DNA of 64,000 nucleotides, from positions 1 through 64,000 of the forward strand of contig CAVUWX010000014.1 of assembly GCA_963745205.1 (NCBI GenBank), in the 5' to 3' direction. Origin of the DNA: Hyphomicrobium_A sp963745205. GTDB taxonomy: Bacteria > Pseudomonadota > Alphaproteobacteria > Rhizobiales > Hyphomicrobiaceae. The notes under the pieces are model-generated. The model worked only from the letters and a program-made list of their open reading frames with translations, had not been told where the DNA came from and made no database searches. This document shows, piece by piece, positions 1 to 8,871 of the stretch. A program made the position numbers and the translations under genes. Each line of letters begins with the position of its first letter. The first letter of the stretch is position 1.

Positions 1-457
1 TCGCCGCGCTCGCGCGCATCAAGTCGTATCTCGACTACGGCGCGTTCACACCCATCCAGGTGGCAGCCGCCGCCGCGCTCAACGGACCCCAAGAATGCGT
101 CGAGGACACCCGCGCCATCTATCACCGCCGCCGCGACTGCCTCGTCGAGACGTTCGAGCGCGCGGGCTGGTCGATCCCGCCGCCGCCCGCGACCATGTTC
201 GCGTGGGCGCCGCTGCCGCCCGCGCGTTCCGCAATCTCGGATCGGTCGAATTCGCTAAGCTGCTCATCGAGAAAGCGGGCATCGCGGTATCGCCCGGCTT
301 GGGCTTCGGCGAGTATGGTGAAGGCTTCATCCGCATCGCTCTCGTCGAGAACGAGCACCGCATCCGCCAGGCCGCGCGGAACCTGAAAAAGTTCCTCGCT
401 CAGGCTCCGGAAACGATGCATAACGTGATCCCGATTCCGCAAAAAGCGCTCCGGTAA
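1..457 (+). CDS. C-terminal part of a PLP-dependent aminotransferase (AlaC / LL-DAP aminotransferase-like), frameshifted
   Basis: Only the C-terminal part lies in the window; the 5' end is beyond the left edge. Reading from base 3 gives a fold-type I aminotransferase C-terminal domain, with RIKSYLDYGAFTPIQVAA and later SPGLGFGEYGEGFIRIALVE, as in the AlaC / LL-diaminopimelate aminotransferase-like proteins that often sit upstream of hom in Hyphomicrobiales. The frame changes near base 225, after WAPLPPA. The continuation, starting FRNLGSVEFAKLL, is in another frame, consistent with one missing base. The stop is TAA at 455-457. The likely role is transamination between an amino acid such as alanine and a 2-oxo acid, but the exact substrate cannot be read from this fragment. 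hom starts 13 bases downstream, so co-transcription is likely. Confidence 0.85.
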   Translation, partial: RRARAHQVVSRLRRVHTHPGGSRRRAQRTPRMRRGHPRHLSPPPRLPRRDVRARGLVDPAAARDHVRVGAAAARAFRNLGSVEFAKLLIEKAGIAVSPGLGFGEYGEGFIRIALVENEHRIRQAARNLKKFLAQAPETMHNVIPIPQKALR

Positions 458-470
458 TCGGTCACGTTCC

Positions 471-1806
471 ATGCAACAGCCACTCACTTTGGGCATCGCC
501 GGCCTTGGCACCGTCGGCGCGGGCCTCCTGCACCTGCTCAAGCATCACAAAGACCGCCTCGAGGAGCGGGCGGGCCGGCCGATCCGCATCGGCGGGTCTC
601 GGCGCGCTCCAAGGGAAAGAAGCGCGGCGCCGACCTCGGCCAGGTTTCGTGGTTCGACGATCCCGTTAAGCTTGCGACCGATCCCTCAATCGACGTGTTC
701 ATCGAGCTGATCGGCGGTTCGGGCGGCGTTGCCAAAGCCGCGGTCGAGGCCGCACTCAAGGCCGGCAAGCACGTGGTAACGGCGAACAAGGCGCTGCTCG
801 CCGAGCACGGCATCGCGCTCGCCAAGCTTGCCGAGGACCGTCACGTCGCGCTGAATTTCGAAGCCGCCGTCGCCGGCGGCATCCCGGTCATCAAGGTGCT
901 GCGGGATTCGCTCGCCGCCAACGAGGTGCGCCGCGTCTACGGCATCTTGAACGGCACCTGCAATTACATCTTGACGACGATGGAGACCGAGAAGCGCTCC
1001 TTCGGCGACGTGTTGAAGGAGGCGCAGAAACGCGGCTATGCCAAATCCGATCCGACGTTCGACGTCGGCGGCTTCGATACCGCCCACAAGCTTGCGATCC
1101 TGACGAGCCTCGCCTTCGGCACCAAGCTCGCATTCGACCAGATCCACGTCGAAGGCATCCAGTCGAGAATCGCGGTGGACATCGAGGCCGCCAATAAGAT
1201 GGGCTACCGCATCAAGCTCCTGGGCGTCGCCATGCGCACTGAAAGCGGCATCGAGGCGCGCGTCCACCCGGCGATGGTGCCGCAGCACTCCGCGATTGCA
1301 GAGGTCTCGGGCGTCACCAATGCCGTCGCCATCGACAGCGACTACTGCGGCAGCCTCTTCTGATCGGGCCCGGCGCCGGCGCGTACCCGACGGCCTCCGC
1401 GGTCGCGGCCGACATCCTCGACATCGCGCGCGGCACCGTCATACCGCCGTTCGTGACACAAACCCGCAATCTGAAGCCATATAAGAAGGCGAAGATCGGC
1501 GCCCATCAGGGCGCTTACTATGTGCGCCTTTCCGTCTATGACCGGCCCGGAGCCATGGCTGCGATCGCCAAACGCATGGGAGACCGCCAGGTCTCCATCG
1601 AGAGCATCGTGCAGCGACGGCCGCCGTCGGCGCTGCCGGGGATCGGTGCGCGGCTCAAACCCGGCGCGCCAACCCTCGTGGTGCTCATCACGCACGAAAC
1701 GACCGAGGAGGCGATCCGGCAGGCGATCGACGCCATCGAGCGCGACGGCAAGGTGTCGGAGCGACCGCAGATGATCCGCATCGAGAAGCTTAGCGAGGAC
1801 GCCTGA
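471..1806 (+). CDS. hom: Homoserine dehydrogenase with C-terminal ACT domain; two apparent frameshifts
   Basis: NAD(P)-dependent homoserine dehydrogenase reduces aspartate semialdehyde to homoserine, the branch point to threonine and methionine. The N-terminal Rossmann motif GIAGLGTVGAG is at residues 8-18. The catalytic domain follows (VTANKALLAEHG, GILNGTCNYILTTM), and a C-terminal ACT domain (YYVRLSVYDRPGAMAAIAKR) is expected to sense threonine. The protein is split over three frames. The first break is near 597, where GGCGGG appears to have lost one G. The second is near 1363, where TTCCTG appears as TTCTG and creates a stop. Repaired length is about 444 residues, normal for the family. 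Every conserved block is intact either side of the breaks, so I read this as a functional gene with sequence errors, although a pseudogene is possible. It is followed closely by glpX. Confidence 0.9.
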
Positions 1807-1823
1807 CAGTAGGGGTGGAGTCC

Positions 1824-2816
1824 ATGGCAGGAGAAAACGTCAAGCTCGGCCTCGACCGCGTGCTGGTGCTCGAGGTGGCCCGTGTCACCGAGGCCGCGGC
1901 GATCGCGGCGGCGCATTTGCGCGGGCGCGGGCAGGAGAAGGCCGCCGACAAAGTGGCGGTCGACGCCATGCGCCGCGAGCTCGCCAAGCTGCCGATCCGC
2001 GGCACCGTCGTCATCGGCGAAGGCGAGATGGACGAAGCGCCCATGCTCTACATCGGCGAGAAGGTGGGATCGGGTGAGGGGCCCGAGGTCGACATCGCGG
2101 TCGATCCGCTCGAGGGCACGACGATCTGCGCCAAGTCGATGCCGAACGCGCTCGCCGTGCTGGCGATCGCCGAGCGCGGCGGCCTTTTGCACGCGCCCGA
2201 CATCTACATGAGCAAGATTGCCATCGGCCCCGGCTATGCGCAGGGGCTCGTCGATCTCGATGCGCCGCCCGCCGCCAATATCGAAGCGCTCGCCAAGGCA
2301 AAGGGCGTACCCGTCGCCGAGATCACCGCCTGCATTCTCGACCGGCCGCGCCACGCGGAGCTGATAGCGGCCGTGCGCAAGGCCGGCGCCGCCGTGCAGC
2401 TCATACCCGACGGCGACATCGCCGGCGTGATCTGGACCACCGATCCGGAGGAGACAGGCATCGACATTTATCTCGGTGCCGGCGGCGCTCCCGAAGGCGT
2501 GCTGGCGGCGGCGGCGCTGCGCTGCATCGGCGGCCAGATCGAGGGGCGCCTGCTCCCCGCTTCCGACGAGCAGCGTGCGCGCGTGCGCAAGATGGGCATC
2601 GCCGACGTCAACCGGAAGTTCAAGCTCGAGGACATGGCCTCGTCCGACGTGATCTTCTCGGCAACCGGCGTGACCGACGGCTCCCTGCTCGACGGCGTGC
2701 GCTTCAAGGGTGATTTCGCCGAGACGGAGACGCTCGTCATGCGCGCGCGCACCGGCACGGTGCGGCGCATCAAGACGACGTGCCGCAACGTCGGCGCGCG
2801 CTTCATCGGCGGCTAG
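1824..2816 (+). CDS. glpX: Fructose-1,6-bisphosphatase class II
   Basis: GlpX-type FBPase hydrolyses fructose 1,6-bisphosphate to fructose 6-phosphate in gluconeogenesis and the Calvin cycle. The protein has the metal/substrate motifs VVIGEGEMDEAPMLYIGEKV and DPLEGTTICAKSMPNALAVL near residues 70-120, and full family length (330 aa). ATG 1824 is preferred because AGGGGTGGAG lies just upstream; a GTG at 1815 would add three residues. The gene lies 17 bases after hom on the same strand, probably in one operon, an order seen in related Hyphomicrobiales. Its stop codon overlaps that of the convergent gene downstream. Confidence 0.95.
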   Translation: MAGENVKLGLDRVLVLEVARVTEAAAIAAAHLRGRGQEKAADKVAVDAMRRELAKLPIRGTVVIGEGEMDEAPMLYIGEKVGSGEGPEVDIAVDPLEGTTICAKSMPNALAVLAIAERGGLLHAPDIYMSKIAIGPGYAQGLVDLDAPPAANIEALAKAKGVPVAEITACILDRPRHAELIAAVRKAGAAVQLIPDGDIAGVIWTTDPEETGIDIYLGAGGAPEGVLAAAALRCIGGQIEGRLLPASDEQRARVRKMGIADVNRKFKLEDMASSDVIFSATGVTDGSLLDGVRFKGDFAETETLVMRARTGTVRRIKTTCRNVGARFIGG

Positions 2817-3850
2817 CGCAGGGGCACGCCCTTCATGCGCCGCAACAGGTCCGCGATGGGGTAATCGACCCAGGCATGCGTGACGAGATCGCGGTGGGTC
2901 AAGTGCTGACCACCGGGAAAGATGGTGACGCTGCCGGGCTCCAGCCGCGGCTCTAGCGCGGTCGAAAAGTCGATCTGATTATCGAGGAGCACACGCTCCA
3001 TCTCGGCATTCTTGCCTTCGGTCGACCCGAGATAGGTGCTGACGAAGAAGGCGGAACGGTCGTTCGAGATCCACGACGTGAACTTCCCGAGCTCGCCGTA
3101 GAGAGCATCGAGCAGCACGACGCCGCGCACGCGCTTCATGAGGCCGCCCTTCGATGCGCACCAGGCGGCCGGCAGATAGCCGCCGCTGTAGGCGACCATG
3201 ACGATTGGCATGCTGGCGAACGTACGCACCGAGCGCGAGTCGCCGTGGAGCTTGGCGAGCTTCTGCGCGGCCTCGCCGATGAAGCGGGCAAAGGCACCCG
3301 GCTGCCAGAACTTCCCGGCGCTCGAATCCGAGGCGTCGGAAGCGAACTGCGGGGCCACCAGCACAGCGTTGACGCCCGAGGCCGTAATCTGCGCGGGAAG
3401 ACGCTGACGGTAGAGCACGTCGCGGCGCAGTGTTGCGCCGTGGCCGTGGAAGAAGACGATCATCACCGCGGGGCGGCGGATGTCGAAGCCCTTGGGGATG
3501 TGCAAGAGCACGCGATCATCGCTGTAGGTCTCGTCTTCCCAATACGTGTGCCCGAAAAAGGTTCGGTGTCCGAGGCGCCCGTTCTCCGCGACGTTCAGGA
3601 ACGGCTGGTCGGAATTGGCGACGTTGCCCGCATAGGGAAATGGGGCTGTGTCGAACGGGATGATTGCGGTCTTGTCATTCTTCACGGGCTGGGTGCGTGC
3701 ATAGACCTGCTGCGGGATCGGCGGAATGGTCGGATGGAGTGCGCCCGTGGTCGAGGGCGCGCTGCGTGCCAGCGTCGGCTCCACGGACGGAGCCAGCGCA
3801 CACACCGCGCCAAGCACGGCAAAAGCAGGAGCTAGTCGAGAAAGCTGCAT
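2813..3850 (-). CDS. Exported alpha/beta-hydrolase-like protein of unknown substrate
   Basis: 345 residues from ATG 3850, which is preceded by a strong GGAGGGGGA ribosome binding site; an upstream ATG at 3883 has none. The first 30 residues form a signal peptide with a long hydrophobic core. The mature part has AVMIVFFHGHGATLRRD, resembling the oxyanion-hole strand of alpha/beta hydrolases. VMVAYSGGYLPAAW may be a nucleophile elbow (A-Y-S-G-G instead of G-x-S-x-G), and a late His occurs in FPGGQHLTHRD. These suggest a secreted esterase or peptidase-like enzyme, but the family was not identified and the triad is inferred. The gene converges on glpX with overlapping stop codons. Confidence 0.75.
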   Translation of the reverse strand: MQLSRLAPAFAVLGAVCALAPSVEPTLARSAPSTTGALHPTIPPIPQQVYARTQPVKNDKTAIIPFDTAPFPYAGNVANSDQPFLNVAENGRLGHRTFFGHTYWEDETYSDDRVLLHIPKGFDIRRPAVMIVFFHGHGATLRRDVLYRQRLPAQITASGVNAVLVAPQFASDASDSSAGKFWQPGAFARFIGEAAQKLAKLHGDSRSVRTFASMPIVMVAYSGGYLPAAWCASKGGLMKRVRGVVLLDALYGELGKFTSWISNDRSAFFVSTYLGSTEGKNAEMERVLLDNQIDFSTALEPRLEPGSVTIFPGGQHLTHRDLVTHAWVDYPIADLLRRMKGVPLR

Positions 3851-4170
3851 TCCCCCTCCAGCGACACGGATCAGTGTGCGCAATGCGCGTTAGTTTTTAA
3901 CCAACTGCCCCCGCAAGAGTTCCCCGCGGTGCGGCTGCAACACTTCCGACACACGCTTCAGTACAATGAAAAGATGTCGATTCGGGGGAAGCGGTCATGG
4001 CCGCCGCCAACGGGCAGGCAAATGGCCGCAAGCGGGATTGTAGCAGGGATGTCCGCAGGCGATGCAATTTGGCAACTTCATTGCGGCAAATCGGTCGGTC
4101 GATTGTGAGACTCTTCGTGCTCCAATAGGCTTTCCACAGGCAAAAGCGCTCAACCACGCAGGCTTTCCGA
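3851..4170. other. Intergenic region between divergent genes
   Basis: This 320-base stretch separates a leftward exported hydrolase from a rightward permease, so it should hold two promoters; no convincing -35/-10 pair could be assigned. It is less GC-rich than its surroundings. A 43-codon open frame on the plus strand, 3997-4128, begins with ATG after GGGGGAAGCGG and encodes a small Arg-rich peptide. It overlaps another short frame and has no recognisable family, so it is not called as a gene. Confidence 0.4.
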
Positions 4171-5577
4171 ATGGCAATTGCTGACGCGATCGGTGCGCCC
4201 TCATCCGAGGAGCGCGGACTGGATCTGCGGACCGTTTCGACCGTGACGGCAGCGGCGATCGCCATCGCCGACATGATCGGTATCGGCGTATTCACCAGCC
4301 TCGGGTTCCAGGTGCAGGGCATCCCGTCGGTGTTTTCCGTGCTGATGCTGTGGGTCGTCGGCGGCGTCGCTGCGCTGTGCGGCGCCTTGTCCTACGGCGA
4401 GCTCGCCGCGGCGCTCCCGCGCTCGGGCGGTGAATACAACTTTCTGTCCCACATCTATGGGCGCGGCATCGGCTTTGTGGCGGGGTGGATCTCGGCGACC
4501 GTCGGTTTTGCCGCCCCGGTCGCGCTCGCGGCCATGGCATTCGGCAGCTACTTCGACGGCATCGCCCCGGGCATTCTCGGCATGGCGACGGTGGACGTGC
4601 TCTCTGCCAAGATTTCGCTCATCCCGATCGCCGTCGTTTGGCTCGTTGGTCTCATTCATTTGAATGGCGTCGCCCTCGGCAGCACGTTCCATAATTTTGC
4701 GACCGGCTTGAAGCTCGCGCTGATCGTTGTGCTGATTTTTGCAGGCCTCGCGCTCGGCACTGCGCAGCCGATCTCGTTTGCGCCGTCGGTCTCTGACCTT
4801 CACTACATCACGGGCGCGCCATTCGCGGTTGGGCTGGTGTTTGTGATGTATGCCTACTCAGGCTGGAACGCCGCCACCTACATCGCCGGCGAGATCCACA
4901 ATCCGCAGCGCAGCCTGCCGCTCGCGATCCTCGCCGCCACGCTGATTGTGATCACGCTCTACGTCGGCCTCAACGCTGTATTCCTCTATACGACACCGAT
5001 TGATCAGATGGCCGGCCAAGTCGAGGTCGCGCTGATCGCGGGCAAGCACATCTTCGGCGATGCCGGCGGCCGCTTCGTCGGCGCCCTGATCTGCTTGGGC
5101 CTCATCTCCTCGATAAGCGCCATGATCTGGATCGGACCGCGCGTCACCCAAGTCATGGGCGAGGACATCCCCATGATGCGGGTTTTCGCGAAGACGTCGA
5201 AGAGCGGGGTGCCGGCCGTCGCTATCATCTTCCAGCTCATCGTGACGACGATACTAATGGCGACGCGCAGCTTCGAGTCCGTGCTCGACTATATCCAGTT
5301 CAGCCTCACGTTCTGCTCGTTCCTCGCCGTGCTCGGCGTGATCGTGCTGCGCGTGCGCGAGCCCAACCTGAAGCGCCCCTATCGCATGTGGGGCTATCCG
5401 TTCACGCCGGCCGTGTTCCTCGCGGTGACGGCCTTTATGATGTACTACCTCATCATCGAGCGGCCATGGCAATCGCTCGCCAGCGTCGCCACGATGTTGG
5501 CCGGGTTTCTCGTTTATGCAATCTCGCTGACCCAGGCGCCGCGCCGCGCCGCAACGGAGAGTTCAATCGATGGATAG
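4171..5577 (+). CDS. APC-family amino acid/polyamine permease
   Basis: 468-residue integral inner-membrane protein with about 12 hydrophobic segments. The first helix carries the APC-superfamily signature MIGIGVFTSLGFQ near residue 30, and an E-rich loop SYGELAAALPRSGGEYNFL follows the second helix, matching the amino acid-polyamine-organocation fold. It should move an amino acid or amine by proton coupling; the substrate cannot be read. The last codons overlap the start of the next gene by 8 bases, which suggests translational coupling with that exported protein. Confidence 0.9.
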   Translation: MAIADAIGAPSSEERGLDLRTVSTVTAAAIAIADMIGIGVFTSLGFQVQGIPSVFSVLMLWVVGGVAALCGALSYGELAAALPRSGGEYNFLSHIYGRGIGFVAGWISATVGFAAPVALAAMAFGSYFDGIAPGILGMATVDVLSAKISLIPIAVVWLVGLIHLNGVALGSTFHNFATGLKLALIVVLIFAGLALGTAQPISFAPSVSDLHYITGAPFAVGLVFVMYAYSGWNAATYIAGEIHNPQRSLPLAILAATLIVITLYVGLNAVFLYTTPIDQMAGQVEVALIAGKHIFGDAGGRFVGALICLGLISSISAMIWIGPRVTQVMGEDIPMMRVFAKTSKSGVPAVAIIFQLIVTTILMATRSFESVLDYIQFSLTFCSFLAVLGVIVLRVREPNLKRPYRMWGYPFTPAVFLAVTAFMMYYLIIERPWQSLASVATMLAGFLVYAISLTQAPRRAATESSIDG

Positions 5578-6729
5578 GACGTCTCGACCGGTGAAGGTAG
5601 TTGCGCTCGCATTGAGCTTCCTCGTCGTCGTTGCGCAGGCGGTTTCGGCCGAGACCGCAGCCGCGACGAATGCGGCAACGCCCGACGATACGGGCAAAAT
5701 CCTCGCCGGCATGCAGCCGTCTGCGAACTCGCCGCTCGCCTCCTACACCAAGGACGCTAGCTGGGAGCAGCACGCCAAGCACTTCGATGCCGCCTGGGCC
5801 GCGCTCGACAAGCGCCAGCTCTCGAAGATTAAGGCCTGGTCGACGCAGTATCTGCCGCCGCGCAAGCCGGTCGTGTTCTACATGTTCAGCGGGCCGGACT
5901 TCCTCTATGCGGATGCGTTCTATCCGGGCGCCGACACCTACGTCTTGAGCGCGCTCGAGCCGGTCGGCGAGATCCCCGACATCACCGGGCTCTCGAAAGG
6001 GCAGGTGATGGGGGGATCGGTCGCATCGAGAACTCGCTCAACACCATTCTGAACTACAGCTTCTTCATCACCAAGAAGATGCGCGGCGAACTCGGCGGCG
6101 GCAGGTTCGGCGGCACGCTGCCGATCCTCTACGTGTTCCTCGAGCGCTCGGGCAAGACGATCCGCGACGTGAGCCTCGTCGCGCTCGATGCCGACGGCAA
6201 CGTGAAGGCGTCCAACGATCCCTCGCTGCCGAAGAATCCTCCGCGGGGTGCGAAGATCACCTTCTCGACCGGTGCCGACGGCAAGCCGCAGACGCTCTAC
6301 TATTTCTCAACCGACCTCTCCGATGACGGCGTGAAGAACAGCGGCTTCCTCAAGTTCTGCGACAGCTTCGGCATGGGCGACAGTTTCATCAAGAGCGCCT
6401 CCTACCTCTTGCATAACGACAACTTCTCGACCATCCGCAGCTATATCGTCGATCACAGCGACGCCGTGGTCGAGGACAACTCCGGCGTGCCCGTGCGCTT
6501 CTTTAAGCCGGACGAGTGGCAGCTTCTGGCGTTCGGCAACTACGTCGGCCCGCTCGGCATATTCCCGCATACCTATCAGCCGCAATTGCGCGACCTCTAT
6601 CGCAAGCGCACCGCCGCGCTCGACTTCGGCATCGGCTACCGCTGGCGTCCTTCGGAATCGAACGTGTTGCTTGCCATCCGCGGATCGAAGACGGCGCAGC
6701 AGTCGCAGGCGCCGGCGACGAAGCCGTGA
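5570..6729 (+). CDS. Exported protein of unknown function, one frameshift at a G run
   Basis: Starts with ATG 5570 inside the end of the permease gene. A signal peptide covers about residues 1-27, ending near AVSA. The mature protein contains RKPVVFYMFSGPDFLYADAF, PILYVFLERSGKTIRDVSLV and FHKFCD-like aromatic-rich segments with no motif I recognise. The reading frame breaks at 6009-6016, where ATG is followed by a run giving six G in a row. One additional G restores a continuous frame (M-G-G-I-G-R-I-E-N-S), so an indel at this homopolymer is the simplest explanation. Repaired length is about 386 residues. Coupling to the APC permease suggests a related envelope role, but that is inference only. 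Confidence 0.7.
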
Positions 6730-6778
6730 TCGGATCGAGCTGACCGCCGGTCAAGCCCGGCAGTTGGGGAAAAATCGG

Positions 6779-6825
6779 CACCCGCGGCTCGCCAGACGGC
6801 ACCGCGGGTGTTGCACTTTGTGCAA
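6779..6825. repeat. Two adjacent hairpins between the exported gene and recJ
   Basis: The first is a perfect 9-bp inverted repeat: 6779-6787 CACCCGCGG pairs with 6802-6810 CCGCGGGTG across a 14-base loop. Directly after it comes a 6-bp repeat, 6811-6816 TTGCAC with 6820-6825 GTGCAA and a 3-base loop. They lie 50 bases after the upstream stop and just ahead of recJ. There is no long T tract, so this may be a weak terminator or a regulatory structure in the recJ leader. Confidence 0.5.
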
Positions 6826-6847
6826 GATTTGATTCGGGGGGCGACCG

Positions 6848-8689
6848 ATGGGCGCTTTGCGCAAGACGATCGATCGAGCGGCGGAGCCCGCGCCGTTCCT
6901 CGGCGTTGCCGCCTCCGCGCGTGGGTTCGTCTGGCGCGAGCGTCTGACCGCCGATGCGCAGCCGCTCGCCGCCTCCATTAGCCAGCGCCACGGACTGCCG
7001 GAGCTCCTGGGCCGCGTCCTCGCCGCGCGGGGCATCGCGCCCGACGACGTGCCCAACGTCTTGAGCCCCACGCTCAAAGCGCTGATGCCGGACCCCTCGA
7101 GCCTGCGCGACATGGACGCGGCGGGAAAGCGCATCGCGGACGCCATCGAGGCACGCCAGCCGGTGGCGCTGTTCGGTGATTACGATGTCGATGGGGCCGC
7201 GTCTTCCGCGCTGCTCGCCCGCTACCTCGCCCATCACGGCCTCAAGGCGCGCATCTACATTCCCGACCGCCTGTTTGAGGGCTACGGGCCCAACCCCGCC
7301 GCGATCGAAGGCCTCGTCAGGGATGGTGCCCGCCTCATCGTGACGGTCGACTGCGGCACCACGAGCCACGAGCCGCTCGCGTGCGCCGCCGAGCTTGGCT
7401 GCGATGTCGTCGTCATCGATCACCATCAGGCGGATGACCGCCTGCCCGCCGTATGCGCGCTCGTCAATCCCAACCGCCAGGACGACATCTCGGGGCTCGG
7501 CCATCTGTGCGCGGCGGGCGTCACGTTCCTCGTGCTCGTCGCGGTGACGCGCGAGCTGCGCCGCCGCGGCTACTACGCGAAGGGCTTAGCCGAGCCCGAC
7601 CTTATGAGCGAGCTCGACCTCGTGGCGCTGGCAACCGTCGCCGACGTGGTGCCGCTCACCGGCCTCAACCGCGCCTATGTCGCGCAAGGGCTGCAGGTGA
7701 TGCGTTGGCGCAAGAATATCGGCCTCAAGGCGCTGAGCGACGCCGCGGGCTTGAACGAGGCGCCGACGCCCTATCACCTCGGTTTCATCTTGGGGCCGCG
7801 CATCAATGCCGGCGGGCGCATCGGTGACGCAGGTCTGGGATCGCGCCTGCTCGCCGGCGAGGACGAGATGGAAGCGGCGCGCATAGCCGTCCTGCTCGAC
7901 AGGCTCAACAAGGAGCGCCGCGCGCTCGAGAAGGAGATGCTCGAAGAGGCACTCGCCGAGGCCGACTCTGCAGTCACCGCGCGCCCCGACCTCCCGTTTC
8001 TGATGGTGGGGTCGCATGCCTGGCACAAGGGCATCGTCGGCCTCGTCGCCAGCCGCCTCGTCGAGCGCTTCCGCCGGCCCGCGTGCGTCATCGCCTGGGA
8101 GGGGGATAGCGAGGATTGCGACGGCACCGGCTCACTGCGCTCGCTTGCCGGCGCCGACATCGGCTCGGCCGTGCGCGAGGCCGTCGCCGCGGGTCATCTC
8201 GTCAAGGGCGGCGGGCACGCGATGGCGGCGGGCCTCACGGTCAAGCGCGCGAAGCTCGCAAGCGTGCAGCAGTTCCTCGAAGCAAAGCTTGCCGCGAGCG
8301 TCGGCGAGGCGCGCACGCGGGCCGACCTCGCCGTCGACGGCGCGCTCACGCTTGCCGGCGTCACCGATGAGCTCTTCGATCTCGTGGAGCGCGTCGGCCC
8401 CTTCGGCCAAAGTAACCCCAGCCCACGCTTCGCCTTCCCGGCGACGCATGTTCGTTTCGCCAAGCTCGTCGGCGAGAACCACGTGCGCTGCGTGCTCGAG
8501 GGCCAGGACGGGGCGCGGCTCGAGGCGGTCGCATTTCGCGCGGCAGGCGAGCCGCTGGGCGAGCTGTTGATGGGCACCGGCGGTTTGCCGGTCCACATCG
8601 CGGGGCACTTGAAGCGATCCTCGTGGGGCGGCCGCGAGCGCATTGAGCTGATCATCGAGGATGCCGCCGACCCGCGCCGCCAGCGCTGA
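6848..8689 (+). CDS. recJ: Single-stranded-DNA-specific exonuclease RecJ
   Basis: RecJ is a 5'-3' single-strand exonuclease acting in recombination and mismatch repair. The 613-residue protein has the DHH-superfamily motifs in order: FGDYDVDGAASSALL (about residue 108), VTVDCGTTSHEP (about 165), and VVIDHHQADDRLP (about 190). The DHHA1 motif GGGHAMAAGL is near residue 453, followed by a C-terminal OB-like domain. ATG 6848 follows GGGGGGCGACCG. The 3' end is notable because a diverged copy of its last 51 bases occurs about 1.5 kb downstream at 10195-10245, beyond a secreted phosphoesterase gene. Confidence 0.95.
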   Translation: MGALRKTIDRAAEPAPFLGVAASARGFVWRERLTADAQPLAASISQRHGLPELLGRVLAARGIAPDDVPNVLSPTLKALMPDPSSLRDMDAAGKRIADAIEARQPVALFGDYDVDGAASSALLARYLAHHGLKARIYIPDRLFEGYGPNPAAIEGLVRDGARLIVTVDCGTTSHEPLACAAELGCDVVVIDHHQADDRLPAVCALVNPNRQDDISGLGHLCAAGVTFLVLVAVTRELRRRGYYAKGLAEPDLMSELDLVALATVADVVPLTGLNRAYVAQGLQVMRWRKNIGLKALSDAAGLNEAPTPYHLGFILGPRINAGGRIGDAGLGSRLLAGEDEMEAARIAVLLDRLNKERRALEKEMLEEALAEADSAVTARPDLPFLMVGSHAWHKGIVGLVASRLVERFRRPACVIAWEGDSEDCDGTGSLRSLAGADIGSAVREAVAAGHLVKGGGHAMAAGLTVKRAKLASVQQFLEAKLAASVGEARTRADLAVDGALTLAGVTDELFDLVERVGPFGQSNPSPRFAFPATHVRFAKLVGENHVRCVLEGQDGARLEAVAFRAAGEPLGELLMGTGGLPVHIAGHLKRSSWGGRERIELIIEDAADPRRQR

Positions 8690-8871
8690 GCCGCCGTGTG
8701 TCCTGGTCGGCTGCTAGTTTCGACGGCGCCAGGGGATCCGTCTTGCGAGGTTCATGATCGAGGCTTATGCGTTGACCGGGGGCCCGACGCTCGAAAGCTA
8801 GATCTCGGCCGCGGTTGCGTCTGGTCAATCACTCTTCAAAAAGTCATTTGCCCGCAACGGGAGAACGCGTC

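Noticed and set aside
3997..4128. 43-codon frame upstream of the APC permease
   Set aside because: It has a good ribosome site, but another overlapping frame is equally open and neither shows recognisable similarity.
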